38,604 nucleotides of DNA from Saccoglossus kowalevskii (lineage: Eukaryota; Hemichordata; Enteropneusta; Harrimaniidae). This document shows positions 21,201 to 30,314 of the stretch, piece by piece. The position numbers and the translations under genes were made by a program. Under the pieces are notes generated by a model, which was not told the DNA's origin, did no database searches, and saw only the letters and a list, made by a program, of their open reading frames with translations. Location of the stretch: contig NW_003135349.1 in NCBI RefSeq assembly GCF_000003605.2, positions 319,956-358,559 of the forward strand, given 5' to 3'. Each line of letters starts with the position of its first letter. Within the stretch, counting starts at the first letter, position 1.

Positions 21201-23627
21201 TTTAATCCAGAAAGTAAATTCGTTGTGAGATTAGGCTTAACTGGAAGGTGCCCCTTTAATGAAACTATTTATGCGTAAACTATTGTTAAATATTATATCT
21301 CAGAAGTTATGAGACGATTCATAACGTTTTATACAGTCTATTTAGTAGAATATATTACAACACACATAACAAGTGATCAAACTAGTCGAATGAAAACACA
21401 CAAAAAATAGAGTTTTGAGCTGAAATAACACCAGTTTGTTGAAAGCATTTTATTTCCAAAAAAAATTTGCTAATCAACCCCCACACTGCAACACTGGAAG
21501 GGCTTTCCCATAGTTTACGCTTGCATACAGACAAAATGTACTCTCGTAACGTACGTGCTCATTACCTACGGCGAAATATTAAAAGACAATATATCCCACC
21601 ACGAAAAGCTAGCAGGACTTGGATGAGCTCGACTCCTCATATAATGAAATATACTCGGAGTGCTAAGCCATATATGTCTTCTTCCGAGGTGAGGTGAGAT
21701 GTTCAGTGATGCACAGACCCTTCCATCAAACACAATTCCCCTCTAACAAATTTGAGCTGGGAAGGCAATTACTAAAATCAAATATTCTGTACCCACGGTG
21801 TTTAGACATAGAATAAAAATGTTAGTAGACGTGCATGTGAAAAGAAACGGCATACACACCTGGCGTTTAGCTCTCTTCTGTGTCCGGTCTCTGTTGTGAT
21901 CGGCATTTCCTGGTATTTGTCTTCCCCAAAGCCTACGGCCAATACTGATGTAGGTATATGCTAACAGTACCAGTGGTATGAAATAGGTAATACACATGAC
22001 GAATAACTCATAAATAGCTGATGATGTTTCATTGGACCACCATTCTGCGCAAAGGAAAATCGTATTCCCATCCCAGTACTCCTCTTTGGTGTAGCCAACG
22101 ATGGGTGGTACAATGCTCAAAATAACAGAAACTACCCACACTGACAGTACGAAAATTCGGTTATGTTTCTTTGTCCATCCTATTTTCAGTGGATACATTA
22201 CAGCGAAATACCTGTTCATGCCAATTGCAGTGAGAGTGTAAATACTGACACATACCGACACCTGGAAGAAAAAAATTGAGCACTCTCACATCGCATAGAC
22301 TATACGCTGTAAGACAATAATTTGCTACTTCTTTGCCATGAATGTTGACCATGGCTCAGTGTTTTGGAGGAAGTGGCTGTCTCAAACAAAATAACATGTT
22401 CACTCGTCGATTTCGGTCTGGATGTGCCTCTTGATCAATAGAATTTCTGAGAGAATGTGAATATACATACATAACATAACCTTCCAAATATAATGATGTA
22501 GTTTTTGCTACTAAGTTTTATATCCCCTGCATTACTCGTTCTCACTCGACCGTGAAACTAACTAGCGCAAAATGGCAAATACACAACTTCTACAGAATTG
22601 TCGACCAGTAGACTCCGTGACAACTATGAATCACACCGCATTCAAGTTTACATGTGTACTCTACGCAACTTAGGACACACAGTAAACATATTTCGCTGAA
22701 TACAAGATTTTTAGTGTAGAACAATAGGAATAGCAATTTTGTAAGTACGATAAATATATTCAAAATATCTGGCATTCGTAGTACCGATCTTCGTCTGTAA
22801 AAAACAACGATGCAGACTGTGCTGACATGTCAATTACATACAATAAATCGTCACATTTGCTAAAACATTGGTTCGTTCGAGTGCAATTCCCATTAACTAA
22901 GATCTCCATTACCAGTACATGTATATATTATACCGCTCTGCCAACTCAGGTTTTTCAACCCGAACAGCACATACTATAGCTGAATAACAATTGTAAATTT
23001 ATTTACATATACTTTCTTTGAATGAGTAAAAACAAATAATTATAATATATAAACGAGAAAAGTCTGAAAAATGAAGTGCAATCTAAACTTGTGTCACGTC
23101 ACTTCATTTTACAAAATTCAAATGGCATAATAGTATTGACGTAGGGGTATCACGGCATTGAATTGAAGTGTTTCATTATTAGTAAAGCATAATAATGATA
23201 TTGCCTTTTAAGTATGCATGTTCAAACATTAAATACAAAATAAACAGATGTATAGTTTGCTGATAGTTACCTGTTGTGCGAACAGCATTACTGGGCACAT
23301 TGCCGCACCAAATATCCAATGTCCGTACATCAATGTGGTGAGTGTGAACGGCATGGACAGTACAGCCATCGATACATCAGCCACAGCCAAGTTTACAATA
23401 AATATATTTAAATCGCCTCTTCCGGATTTTCCGCAGAGAAGAACAACAATGACTAAGGCATTACCAGTGATTGACAGCACCATAGTAAGAGTGAAAGCAG
23501 TTGTTAAAATAGTTTGCCAGTCTGCTGACATCGCTATATCCGGGTAATCGTAGCTGTAGTCCCGTATATAATCATTGGAGTTTGAGAAGTCTGGTAAATC
23601 GTTATTGATGCTGACGTTCCTTAACAT
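18090..23627 (-). CDS. Class A (rhodopsin-family) neuropeptide GPCR, complete four-exon gene
   Basis: Four exons (23627-23271, 22261-21860, 19301-19098, 18275-18090) join in phase 0 with GT-AG introns of 1009, 2558 and 822 bp, giving 382 residues plus TAA. Seen: N-glycosylation sequon at N4, acidic Tyr-rich N-terminus (residues 19-30), GN in TM1 (N56), LAVAD in TM2 (D84), disulfide Cys C111 and C190, NRY (135-137) where DRY is usual, W161 in TM4, P215 in TM5, CWLP (268-271) in TM6, NPVIY (309-313) in TM7, then a Cys-containing tail. The family is a plasma-membrane, G-protein-coupled peptide receptor. The motifs IPGNAD in ICL3 and WLAMSNS in TM7 recall tachykinin, luqin/RYamide, SIFamide/NPFF and related receptors. 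I cannot choose the ligand. The start has A at -3, and no upstream in-frame ATG is needed. Confidence 0.92.
18276..19097 (-). other. GPCR intron 3
   Basis: An 822-bp AT-rich intron with a short CT/AT run near 18832-18850 and an (AAC)n-like patch near 19010-19027. Nothing else is recognised. Confidence 0.8.
19098..19301 (-). CDS. GPCR exon 3 (TM6, ECL3, TM7)
   Basis: 68 codons between acceptor TTTTTAG and donor GTGAGT. It encodes VIKML at the base of TM6, CWLPLHI, ECL3, and TM7 with NSCVNPVIY, ending in GNFK at the start of helix 8. The junction from AKRQ to VIKML is the expected ICL3/TM6 transition of this receptor group. Confidence 0.93.
19508..19515. promoter_or_regulatory. Full palindromic CRE (TGACGTCA) in GPCR intron 2
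   Basis: A perfect 8-bp cAMP-response-element palindrome in a locally CpG-rich block (about 19500-20230). The motif is seen directly; CREB/ATF binding is inferred. Confidence 0.45.
20610..20617. promoter_or_regulatory. Second full CRE palindrome in GPCR intron 2
   Basis: A second perfect TGACGTCA about 1.1 kb from the first, in the same intron. Function is inferred only from the motif. Confidence 0.4.
21097..21259 (+). mobile_element. TTAA-type MITE, copy 2, in GPCR intron 2
   Basis: 163 bp, the same length as copy 1 at 664-826 and matching along its whole length apart from scattered substitutions. It starts TTAAAGAGGAACC and ends GGTGCCCCTTTAA. Confidence 0.75.
21860..22261 (-). CDS. GPCR exon 2 (TM3 to ICL3)
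   Basis: 134 codons with a strong pyrimidine-rich acceptor (TTTTTTTCTTCCAG) and donor GTGTGT. The first residue is Val, codon GTG, not a start. It encodes TM3 with NRYFAVMYPLK, TM4 with W161, ECL2 with Cys190 and a glycosylation sequon at N196, TM5 with P215, and a basic ICL3 ending AKRQ. Reading past the donor gives non-GPCR sequence, which supports this boundary. Confidence 0.92.
22262..23270 (-). other. GPCR intron 1
   Basis: A 1009-bp AT-rich intron with GTAACT donor and TTCCAG acceptor. I see no further exon or recognisable repeat in it. Confidence 0.85.
23271..23627 (-). CDS. GPCR exon 1 (N-terminus to start of TM3)
   Basis: 119 codons. They cover the extracellular N-terminus, TM1 (about 37-64), ICL1, TM2 (about 74-100), ECL1 with the conserved W104, and C111 at the top of TM3. 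The exon ends in CAACAG followed by donor GTAACT, phase 0. A 5' UTR is inferred upstream. A possible acceptor (TACTTCAG) lies about 50 bases before the ATG, so an additional noncoding exon is possible. Confidence 0.92.
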
Positions 23628-23693
23628 TTTGTGTGACGGAATTGTCGAGCACAGAAATGAGAGAAATAGTTGAACCTGAAGTACAGTCTTGTG

Positions 23694-23724
23694 TGATGTG
23701 ATGTGATGTGATGCGATGCGATGT
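23694..23724. repeat. Pentanucleotide microsatellite upstream of the GPCR start
   Basis: Six near-perfect GATGT/GATGC units lie about 70-100 bases upstream of the GPCR ATG, within the likely 5' UTR or proximal promoter. Confidence 0.85.
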
Positions 23725-23918
23725 GGAATAGGAGGTATGAAAAGCTGCCGTTATGATAGTCACCATTCAACCTGCTCAATGTACATACATGTACATACAC
23801 TACTTATTGACGTTAGGTCCATGTTACTTTATCAGAGGGGATGCCGACTAACGCTACTAGGGTGCAATTTGATAATAATTAATCGTAAACATTTCAATCT
23901 GTATTCATGATTTTCAAA

Positions 23919-24128
23919 TACTGTAAAATGACTAATTTTACTGGGTTTAATTTTCACTGATTTAGCATTTCAGGCATATTTAGTGGGTTTTAAATTCACG
24001 GTTTTATCATTTAGATAATGTGTTCTATGCTCAATTTTACGTATTCACTGGGTTTTAATTTAGCGCATTTTCCAGTCAGCGAAATAAGCAAAATTAAAAC
24101 CAAGTGAATAATTAACCCTTTTACAGTA
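23919..24128 (+). mobile_element. TACTGTAA-type MITE, subfamily 2, just upstream of the GPCR
   Basis: 210 bp from TACTGTAAAATGACTAATTT to TTTTACAGTA, with internal ACTGGGTTTTAATTT modules. It shares only the termini and general structure with subfamily 1. Confidence 0.7.
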
Positions 24129-24614
24129 ACACACGTATACATATATATAACATTTGTCTCCAATCGATTATCAACTTTGCTACCTTGTATTCTATGTAGA
24201 CTGAAAAAAATAATGACCAAAGATCTGCGCTTAGATGGCAAACATTAGAAGACAATCATATACACATTCCCAATAAACTAGTCACCAAACATAAATAGCA
24301 TTTCGTTTCTCACTGTCTTTCAGAATTACTGACTACAAACTCCTCAACTCACCCATAAATCTCATACGCGGTCATTCAAATACTGTACAACCAGCACTGC
24401 AAATATCATTCAAGTAATATTCGTTTATATGTATTTTATTCGGATTATTACAAATTAAAATATATCAATTAATGCCACAAATTGATTCATCATTTAGATA
24501 ACATTCGTAAATAGTTTCGTTTTGTCACGTTCCTCACTAAGAAAAAAACCTGTAGTGTAATACGAAACTACTGTCGCCGCCATATTGGTTCGTTACATAG
24601 TAACAATTATATGA
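24129..24614. other. Spacer between MITE and tandem-repeat complex
   Basis: No gene recognised. A short CGCCGCCATATTGG patch lies near 24575-24590. Confidence 0.5.
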
Positions 24615-24923
24615 TTTCGTGAGGTTGATTTTGGATTGTGTCTCTCATAGAAATAAGATACATCCTATTTATATGTGAGCTATAGTAGCCAATGGCAATA
24701 ACCGTGAATAGTGGATCTATTTCTTTAATATACACGTCAGTGGAAAGAATACTGGATCCATTTCTGTTATACGCACCACTGCGGAGTTAATAGTGGATAT
24801 ATTTCTGTTGAACGCGCCGTTGCAGGGCGAATTGTCTCTGCCTTTTTAAAATATGTATGAAATACTGTATCCATAAAAGAATGCGACAATATTGGAGTTA
24901 TAGGTGTTGGTGCACGCAATCAA
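24615..24923 (+). repeat. 308-bp tandem unit, first copy (parts A and B)
   Basis: Part A (24615-24687, TTTCGTGAGGTTGATTTTGG...) is followed by part B (24688-24923). Part A recurs at 24924-24995, and part B recurs beyond the inserted element at 30315-30551. Part B begins with three diverged units of about 41 bp, each starting AATA(G/C)TGGAT (about 24707-24829). Confidence 0.8.
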
Positions 24924-24995
24924 TTTCGTGAGGTTGATTTTGGTTTGTGTATCTCATAGAAATAAGATACATCATATATAGTGTGAGCTCTAGTA
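24924..24995 (+). repeat. Second copy of part A, interrupted by the insertion
   Basis: It matches 24615-24687 (TTTCGTGAGGTTGATTTTGG, CTCATAGAAATAAGATACAT, GTGAGCT) and ends TAGTA, where the 5.3-kb element begins. Confidence 0.8.
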
Positions 24996-25481
24996 TGGCA
25001 AGTCAATATTATTAAAAATAAATTTGTTTCTTAAAATCCATATTTTATTCCCTAAACGCGATTTATGTTTGTAAATTCCTTATTTAATTTCATAAAAAGC
25101 GATTTACATTTGTAAAATCTATATTTCATTCCATAAAAAGCAATTTATGTTTGTAAATTCTATTTTACATTTCATAAAATTATTATTTTATTTTCTAAAA
25201 TTCGTATTTGATTTTATCAAACGTATTTCTGTTCGAAGAATTCCTATTTAATTATTCAGACGCCATTTTGTTTTGTAAAATTTATATTTCGGTAAACGCA
25301 TTAATATGTTTAAAAAATCTTGTTATTTTGTGTCATTCATTTCACTTCTGATACACCGAATTGTGCTTTGGATAAATATATGTTTCATTTCTGAACCAAA
25401 AATATTTCATTCGTGAAATATTTCATGCATGATTCTGACAATTTTCTATTTTGGTTCATAAACCATAACAAACTTAGGAGG
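24996..25481 (+). repeat. Left terminal inverted repeat
   Basis: 486 bp, complementary to 29887-30304 along most of its length. It holds subterminal units of about 40 bp (variants of CATAAAAAGCGATTTA...TTTGTAAAT), about three copies here against two in the right arm, which explains the length difference. Confidence 0.85.
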
Positions 25482-25500
25482 CAACATTTGTTGGTCAAAC

Positions 25501-25916
25501 ATGGCGGACGTTATAAACTCCGGTACAGAAGCCACGAACTTCACAGTTTGGCAAGATTTTACTTCCAGTATAGATCAGTTATTGGACATATGCGACCATA
25601 ACTTATGTGATCAAGATGAAACTTTCATACAAGTTGTATTTAGTCACTTGCAGCGTTTTTAAGAACGTTAAGGTTTGTTGTAAGTGTTATTGAGAATGAG
25701 AATGAGATGCACAACGAGTACATGCGCATCCGTCAATTGATTTCCTGCCTTGAAATGTTGTCTGTTATTTGGAATGAACGTACACTATTGGCAGAATCGA
25801 ATAGATGTCCAACACCGGCGCTATTGAATGATAGTCGACTGTGAATCAGAACCGAACACCCAAGGCGACCTAGGTTCCTTATTGATATGGAAAAAGTACA
25901 TTTCTCTTGCAATTAA
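25501..25916 (+). pseudogene. N-terminal part of integrase-like transposase, frameshifted
   Basis: ATG in strong context (CAAACATGG), 20 bases inside the left inverted repeat, opens 53 codons (MADVINSGTE..., ending HLQRF). Past a T5 run at 25656-25660 the reading continues one frame over, through an acidic-basic helical segment (VIENENEMHNEYMRIRQLI) and NRCPTPALLND to a stop at 25842. After that stop the same frame reads RRPRFLIDMEKVHF before another stop at 25914. A (G/R)RPRFLID-like motif after a helical N-terminus is, from memory, how an animal integrase-core transposase family is built. The disruptions are a probable 1-base deletion in the T run and the in-frame TGA. The copy is inactive. 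Confidence 0.6.
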
Positions 25917-26278
25917 GATTTACTTATACTACTAGTAGCTTCGCGTTGAGCGGATTTCGCGATGATTGACTTTCGCGGTGAGTGACAGAAACTTGTTTTT
26001 TCATCGGAGTTGAGAATATTTTTAAACTGACGGTTTAGCAATATTAGGGATTGTCAACTTGCCCATGTGAGCTACAGGTTTTTAATTTTTTTTACATGTT
26101 CATGTATACATGTATCATAGTATTCATATTATCTTTTGCTTACTGGTTTGACTACACTGTGCAGTTTTCAGTTCTTGTATACTCTGTTCTCCAGGACACA
26201 TACAATTGTAATGTGAATTTAATGCTGTAAGGTGACGCCATCTTCAGGTCCTACCTGTTATTCAGAGTCCCATGTTGA

Positions 26279-26860
26279 CGGTGGATGGTCGTTTGGCCCT
26301 GGACGTTTCGGTCAATGATCTTAGCCACAGAGTGACTATGTATTAAATGTAAACAACTGAATGCCGATGTCACGTAATAAAATATGTGTTAAATATTTCG
26401 GTAAATATTTCCGATAATAATATTAATAAAAATTTAAAACCAAGTAAATATATACAATTAAAAAAAATGGATATCTAAATAACCATTGAAAATGGCAAGT
26501 CACTCAATTGTTTCTTCCACTGGTCGAAAAATCACTGTTTTCCACTCCTGAATAAACCGAATATCTTTAAACAAACCTATACTGCCAACACTTATTGTTA
26601 TGAAATAGCTGATGTCAAAACATATAACGATATATGTAAATTTCACAATCAAAGAAATCATTATGTCCTCTTATGCCCATTACGTATATTAACAATAATA
26701 TAAAAACGTTGCTTTCTTATACCACTACTGTTTGCTTGATCTGATTGGGAGATATTTCTGTATGGCTTCACTTATGTCGGCAACAAAAAGAGCTACGGCC
26801 GAAACATCCGCCCTGGCCGAAACGCTTGGCCGAAACGTCTGGGCCAAAACTAGCGGCATT
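26279..26860. mobile_element. Nested 582-bp element with 9-bp target duplication
   Basis: CCATGTTGA occurs directly at both borders (26270-26278 and 26861-26869). The ends are imperfect inverted repeats containing GTTTGGCCCTGGACGTTTCGG on the left and CCGAAACGTCTGGGCCAAAAC on the right. The right end also has three tandem GGCCGAAAC units (26799-26837). A 9-bp duplication is typical of Mutator-like elements; an 8-bp reading would suggest hAT. It carries no coding sequence. Confidence 0.6.
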
Positions 26861-27419
26861 CCATGTTGAATATGTCCCGGACCATTTATTTATCAGTGTT
26901 TGACTGGTTTATACGAAATGCAACCAAGAAAACGTCAGAGAGCCACAGAACCAAAACAATCTGTCGTCGTCCACACCAGCGGCATGATTTTACACATATA
27001 AATTGAGAATCGCAATTGCATAGAAATGAACACTAAATACAGCTATCCCGACCCGAATTAGAGTAATCAGTCTTCATTCGTGATGTAACTGGTATTTCCA
27101 TCTATTTGCTTAGTGGTCTGAGAGTGAATATTGTCAAGTTCGCGAGTGTCTTTACATATGTCAACGTAAAAATTATTAATACAATCAAAGACGTGCTGAA
27201 TAGGAAGTCCATTTTGGGCTACTGCCATTGTCAAATTTTGGAGAGTAGAGGATTATTTATCCAGGAGATGTTCCAGTAGGAAACCATTAAAATAGTTCGT
27301 TTGGCATATCCTTTATTGGAACAGATCATGTTCTAGATTCACCAAAATAACAACATTGCTATGTTTCTAGGCATACAATGAACTCAAAACAAAATAAGTC
27401 GTCCAATATCTTTGAAAAT

Positions 27420-28545
27420 CGAGTCTTATCGCTCTTGTATTTCGGTGTGAAAAAAGGTTGAGGCCAAAAACCGATTTTCGCCCAATCTTTCCAGCGGTTA
27501 GATAGACTACATGTATTTTTATTTAGAGTCGCCCGGGAAACCAACATTTGGGGTGTGAATCACTCCGGCGACAAAAATTCAGTGATAATAACAAGGGGGT
27601 GAGAGACTATTTACCTTGGCAATAGCTACAGTGATTGTGACCCAATAGACATTGGCAAGATTCCGGGAAATGCAGTAACCGTTGAGGCCCAAAACTACAC
27701 AAACATGAATTCACTTTTATTACAGGCTCCGGGGGAACAAACATTCGTGGTGTATTTCACTCTGGTGAGGGAATAAGTAGTTCCTAGTAAGGCCCGTCTT
27801 TGCTAGTTTTCGGGCCCACATAAAACTCATGCTAGTGAAATCTGTTGTATTTTTTTTTACCTACAATGTATCTATTTAATTCTTATGTCAAAAACATCCT
27901 TAGGCAGAAAAATGGGAAACCTTCTTTCTTTCGTAAATGTAAAGTTACAGCGAAAATGAATGCAGTTTGAAAATTGGATAGTGACACCTTTTTTGTATTA
28001 TTTGATTCACAGATTCCCAGGAACAAATATTAGTGCTTCAATTCACTCTTGCGTAGGAATATAAGTGACAAGGGTAAAAAACAAATTTGGGGGACTCCGA
28101 AAACGTAACTTACTGCAAGTGAATTTCACGACGAGCTTTTCAACGTTCTGGTTATCTCTGTGCAACTGCAGTCTTTGAAACAAAATTGAGGGACTCTAAA
28201 ACGCAACTTATAGCACAACAACAACGTAATGTAATGCAATATCACAACGAACGTTTCAAATGTTCGCCCAATCCTCCATGTTTATTTGGTGATTCAGCCC
28301 AGCGCTTAGATAAGTTATTTATTAGAGGCGCCCCGGGAACCTAAATTTAGCGTCAATGGATTTCCGAGCGGAATCATCCATTTTTTAGGTGATATTTCAT
28401 TGATTCAGTCCAGCGGTAATATACAATGTAGCTTATTTGTTAGAGGCGCCTGGGAACCCAAATTAGGGACGTGAATTACTTGGACGACAATAATAACCAA
28501 GAGGTGAGAGACTACTGACCGCGGCGATAGCTACGGTGATTGCGA
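27420..28545 (+). repeat. Diverged internal repeat modules of the integrase element
   Basis: Related modules recur near 27530, 27725, 28010, 28325 and 28445: a (C)CCGGGAA or GGAAC segment, then ACAAACATT/ACCTAAATTT-like, then GTGAATCACT-like. The pairs CGCCCAATCTTTCCAGCGG / CGCCCAATCCTCC and GGTGAGAGACTA (27600 and 28505) also repeat. This block shows no coding sequence. Confidence 0.55.
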
Positions 28546-28744
28546 CTTTTACTTTTAGTAAGCAAGGGTGAAAACCGTGTTCATGCCACGAGAAAGTGAA
28601 GACCTTGTACGTACTTTTGCGCAAATAAATTTGTTTTGATTGCTTAGCATGGCGAGCGAATTTCTATAATAAGGTTTAAATGTTCTACTGAGTTGTCTGT
28701 GGTAACATGGACGTATGTCCATGGTGGTACCTGGAAAATTCAAA

Positions 28745-28859
28745 ATGGCGCCGAAGGGCAAAAGCATCGTTATGTTATTGTTGATTTCCGGTATGTTACT
28801 GACAGATTTTTTGAATTTTCTCGGTGATAGCAACGTGAATTTGAACCAAAATGTTATTG
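28745..28859 (+). CDS. Candidate signal-peptide exon inside the element
   Basis: ATG in good context (AAAATGG) opens 38 codons plus one base, ending ATTG before donor GTAAGA (phase 1). The peptide begins MAPKGKS and then the hydrophobic IVMLLLISGMLL, like a signal peptide or a signal anchor. An in-frame ATG at 28715 would add ten residues. The same phase as the exon at 32153-32216 leaves open that both are alternative first exons of one gene. Alternatively it is a captured exon or chance. Confidence 0.3.
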
Positions 28860-29433
28860 GTAAGACTCAGAATACGACAGTGACAACCACCAAGACGTAA
28901 TTGAAGGCAAATGAACACGTCAAGCAAAAATGACTGCTTCGAGTCCGTGCGTAAAATAGGGGAATATACCATTGTTGACTTTTGAGAGGAATGGAAATCA
29001 GTCGATTTGAGGGTGTCACAATAAGAGAGGGAGCACATCGTTTTTATGCTACGAAAAAATGAACGTACTTTAGTACACCGTCATTTTTGTTTGATGACCT
29101 GACGCTTTTAGGTTCATGTGCTGCAAGTTACAGAGCACATACCTAAGCGACCGTCCCTCAGCAAATAATTAAGCCAAGGCATTTTCGGTGTAAAAATCGC
29201 GAAACTATCTGGCTTTACGCAATCTGGGAAGTTCAAATTACTAAACAAACTACAGGACGACGAACCATATTCAAGAACCAACACATACCAACAATTATAT
29301 TTCAAAAGTTAATATTCGTGGTCACTATTTTAAGCCTAACCCGGCCGGAATTGGGAATTTGTTATTACTTTGAATATCCAAACATATTTTAGTATAAGGT
29401 AGTAACTATAGCATCCATTTTAATCGTACACAG

Positions 29434-29769
29434 GACAACACTATGCAGAAGGATTTGTGAGACTGGCAATAATGTATCACGTTACAGTAATTCAGTGATG
29501 ATGTCTTTGATGGTATTATTTGTGAGATATGCAGTGATCATCCACATTCTGGGGCAGTCATGATGATGGATCATTTGTGGGCAAGGAATATAATAGTGCA
29601 ACGCTACAGAGTCAGAAGTTCACTACACAGAATCGATCCTGCTAACTCGGCATTGCTATGGGGCCTTATGGCCCAACGACGAGTTTATGTTGTTCCGGGA
29701 CCTATAATGGTCGGTTTCATGTCGGAACCGAAGTCCACTTGCATCAGGACATTGAGACCTCAAAGTTAA
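29434..29769 (+). pseudogene. Middle part of integrase-like transposase, ends before catalytic core
   Basis: After a possible acceptor (CGTACACAG), one frame reads TLCRRICETGNNV...RYSNS and a second, from about 29491, reads SDDVFDGIICEI, SDHPHSGAVMMMDHL, IIVQRYRVRSSLHRIDP and RRVYVVPGP. In related integrase-core proteins the segment ending VPGP is followed within a few residues by W-x-x-D-G-x-H-K, which holds the first catalytic Asp. Here VPGP runs into unrelated residues and a stop at 29767. The catalytic triad is therefore absent. A frameshift near 29495 separates the first two pieces. Family assignment rests on motif recall, not on a search. Confidence 0.62.
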
Positions 29770-29886
29770 TTTCTTAAGTCCCTCTCTGTGAATTGCCTCA
29801 CTTTCATCATCCATACGCACTCTAACTAAACGTGAGAGGGACACGACACAGGACCAGACGCCATGCAGGCGCAGTACAATTGCAGA

Positions 29887-30304
29887 CCCCCTAAGTTTGT
29901 TACGGTTTATGAACCAACATAGAAAATTGTCAGAATCATGCATGAAATATTTCACAAATTAAATATTTTTGGTTCAAAAGTGAAACATATATTTACCCCA
30001 AGCACAATTCGGTGTATCAGAAGTGAAATGAATGACAGAGAATAATAAGCTTTTTTGAACATATAAATGCGTGTACCGAATGAAATATAAAATTGTACAA
30101 TACAAAATGGCGTCTGAATAATTAAATAGGAATTCTTCGAACAGAAATACGTTTGATGAAATCAAATAAAATTTTTAGAAAACAAAATAATATTTTATTG
30201 AATGTAAAATAGAATTTACAAACATAAATTGCGTTTTATAGAATGAAATATGGATTTTAAAAAAGAAATTTATTTTTAATAATATTGCAACACTTGGCTT
30301 GTCA
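29887..30304 (-). repeat. Right terminal inverted repeat
   Basis: 418 bp pairing with the left arm. Examples are GCATGATTCTGACAATTTTC, ACGCCATTTTGT and TTCGAAGAATTCCTATTTAA-type segments shared in reverse. Its outer end is CTTGTCA. Confidence 0.85.
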
Positions 30305-30314
30305 TAGTATAGTA

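Larger units (their letters stand above)
19302..21859 (-). other. GPCR intron 2
   Basis: A 2.6-kb intron with a CpG-rich block at about 19500-20230 that includes GCATGCGC-type sites, two CREs, and a TTAA MITE copy at 21097-21259. At 21470-21697 there is an unassigned stretch that reads openly but has no recognisable protein. No exon is supported inside. Confidence 0.8.
24996..30304 (+). mobile_element. 5.3-kb defective DDE-integrase transposon with long terminal inverted repeats
   Basis: The ends read TGGCAAG and CTTGTCA, so the element starts TG and ends CA. TAGTA stands directly outside both ends (24991-24995 and 30305-30309), a candidate 5-bp target-site duplication. The terminal inverted repeats are 24996-25481 and 29887-30304. 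Between them are two pieces of an integrase-like gene (25501-25916 and 29434-29769), a nested element (26279-26860) and a diverged repeat block (27420-28545). TG...CA ends with 4-6-bp duplications are the signature of retroviral-type integrases and related DDE transposases, agreeing with the encoded remnant. No complete catalytic core remains, so this copy depends on a source elsewhere, if any survives. Confidence 0.72.

Noticed and set aside
22161-22352. Minus-strand open frame overlapping the exon 2 start
   Set aside because: It runs across the intron 1 acceptor in a different frame from the receptor.
23248-23547. Plus-strand open frame of 99 codons
   Set aside because: It is the antisense shadow of GPCR exon 1 and has no protein-like features.
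25413-25601. Frame beginning MKYFMHDSDNF, with a matching frame on the minus strand at 29656-29955
   Set aside because: The similarity comes from the two inverted-repeat arms, not from a conserved protein. The real coding start for the integrase fragment is the ATG at 25501 in another frame.
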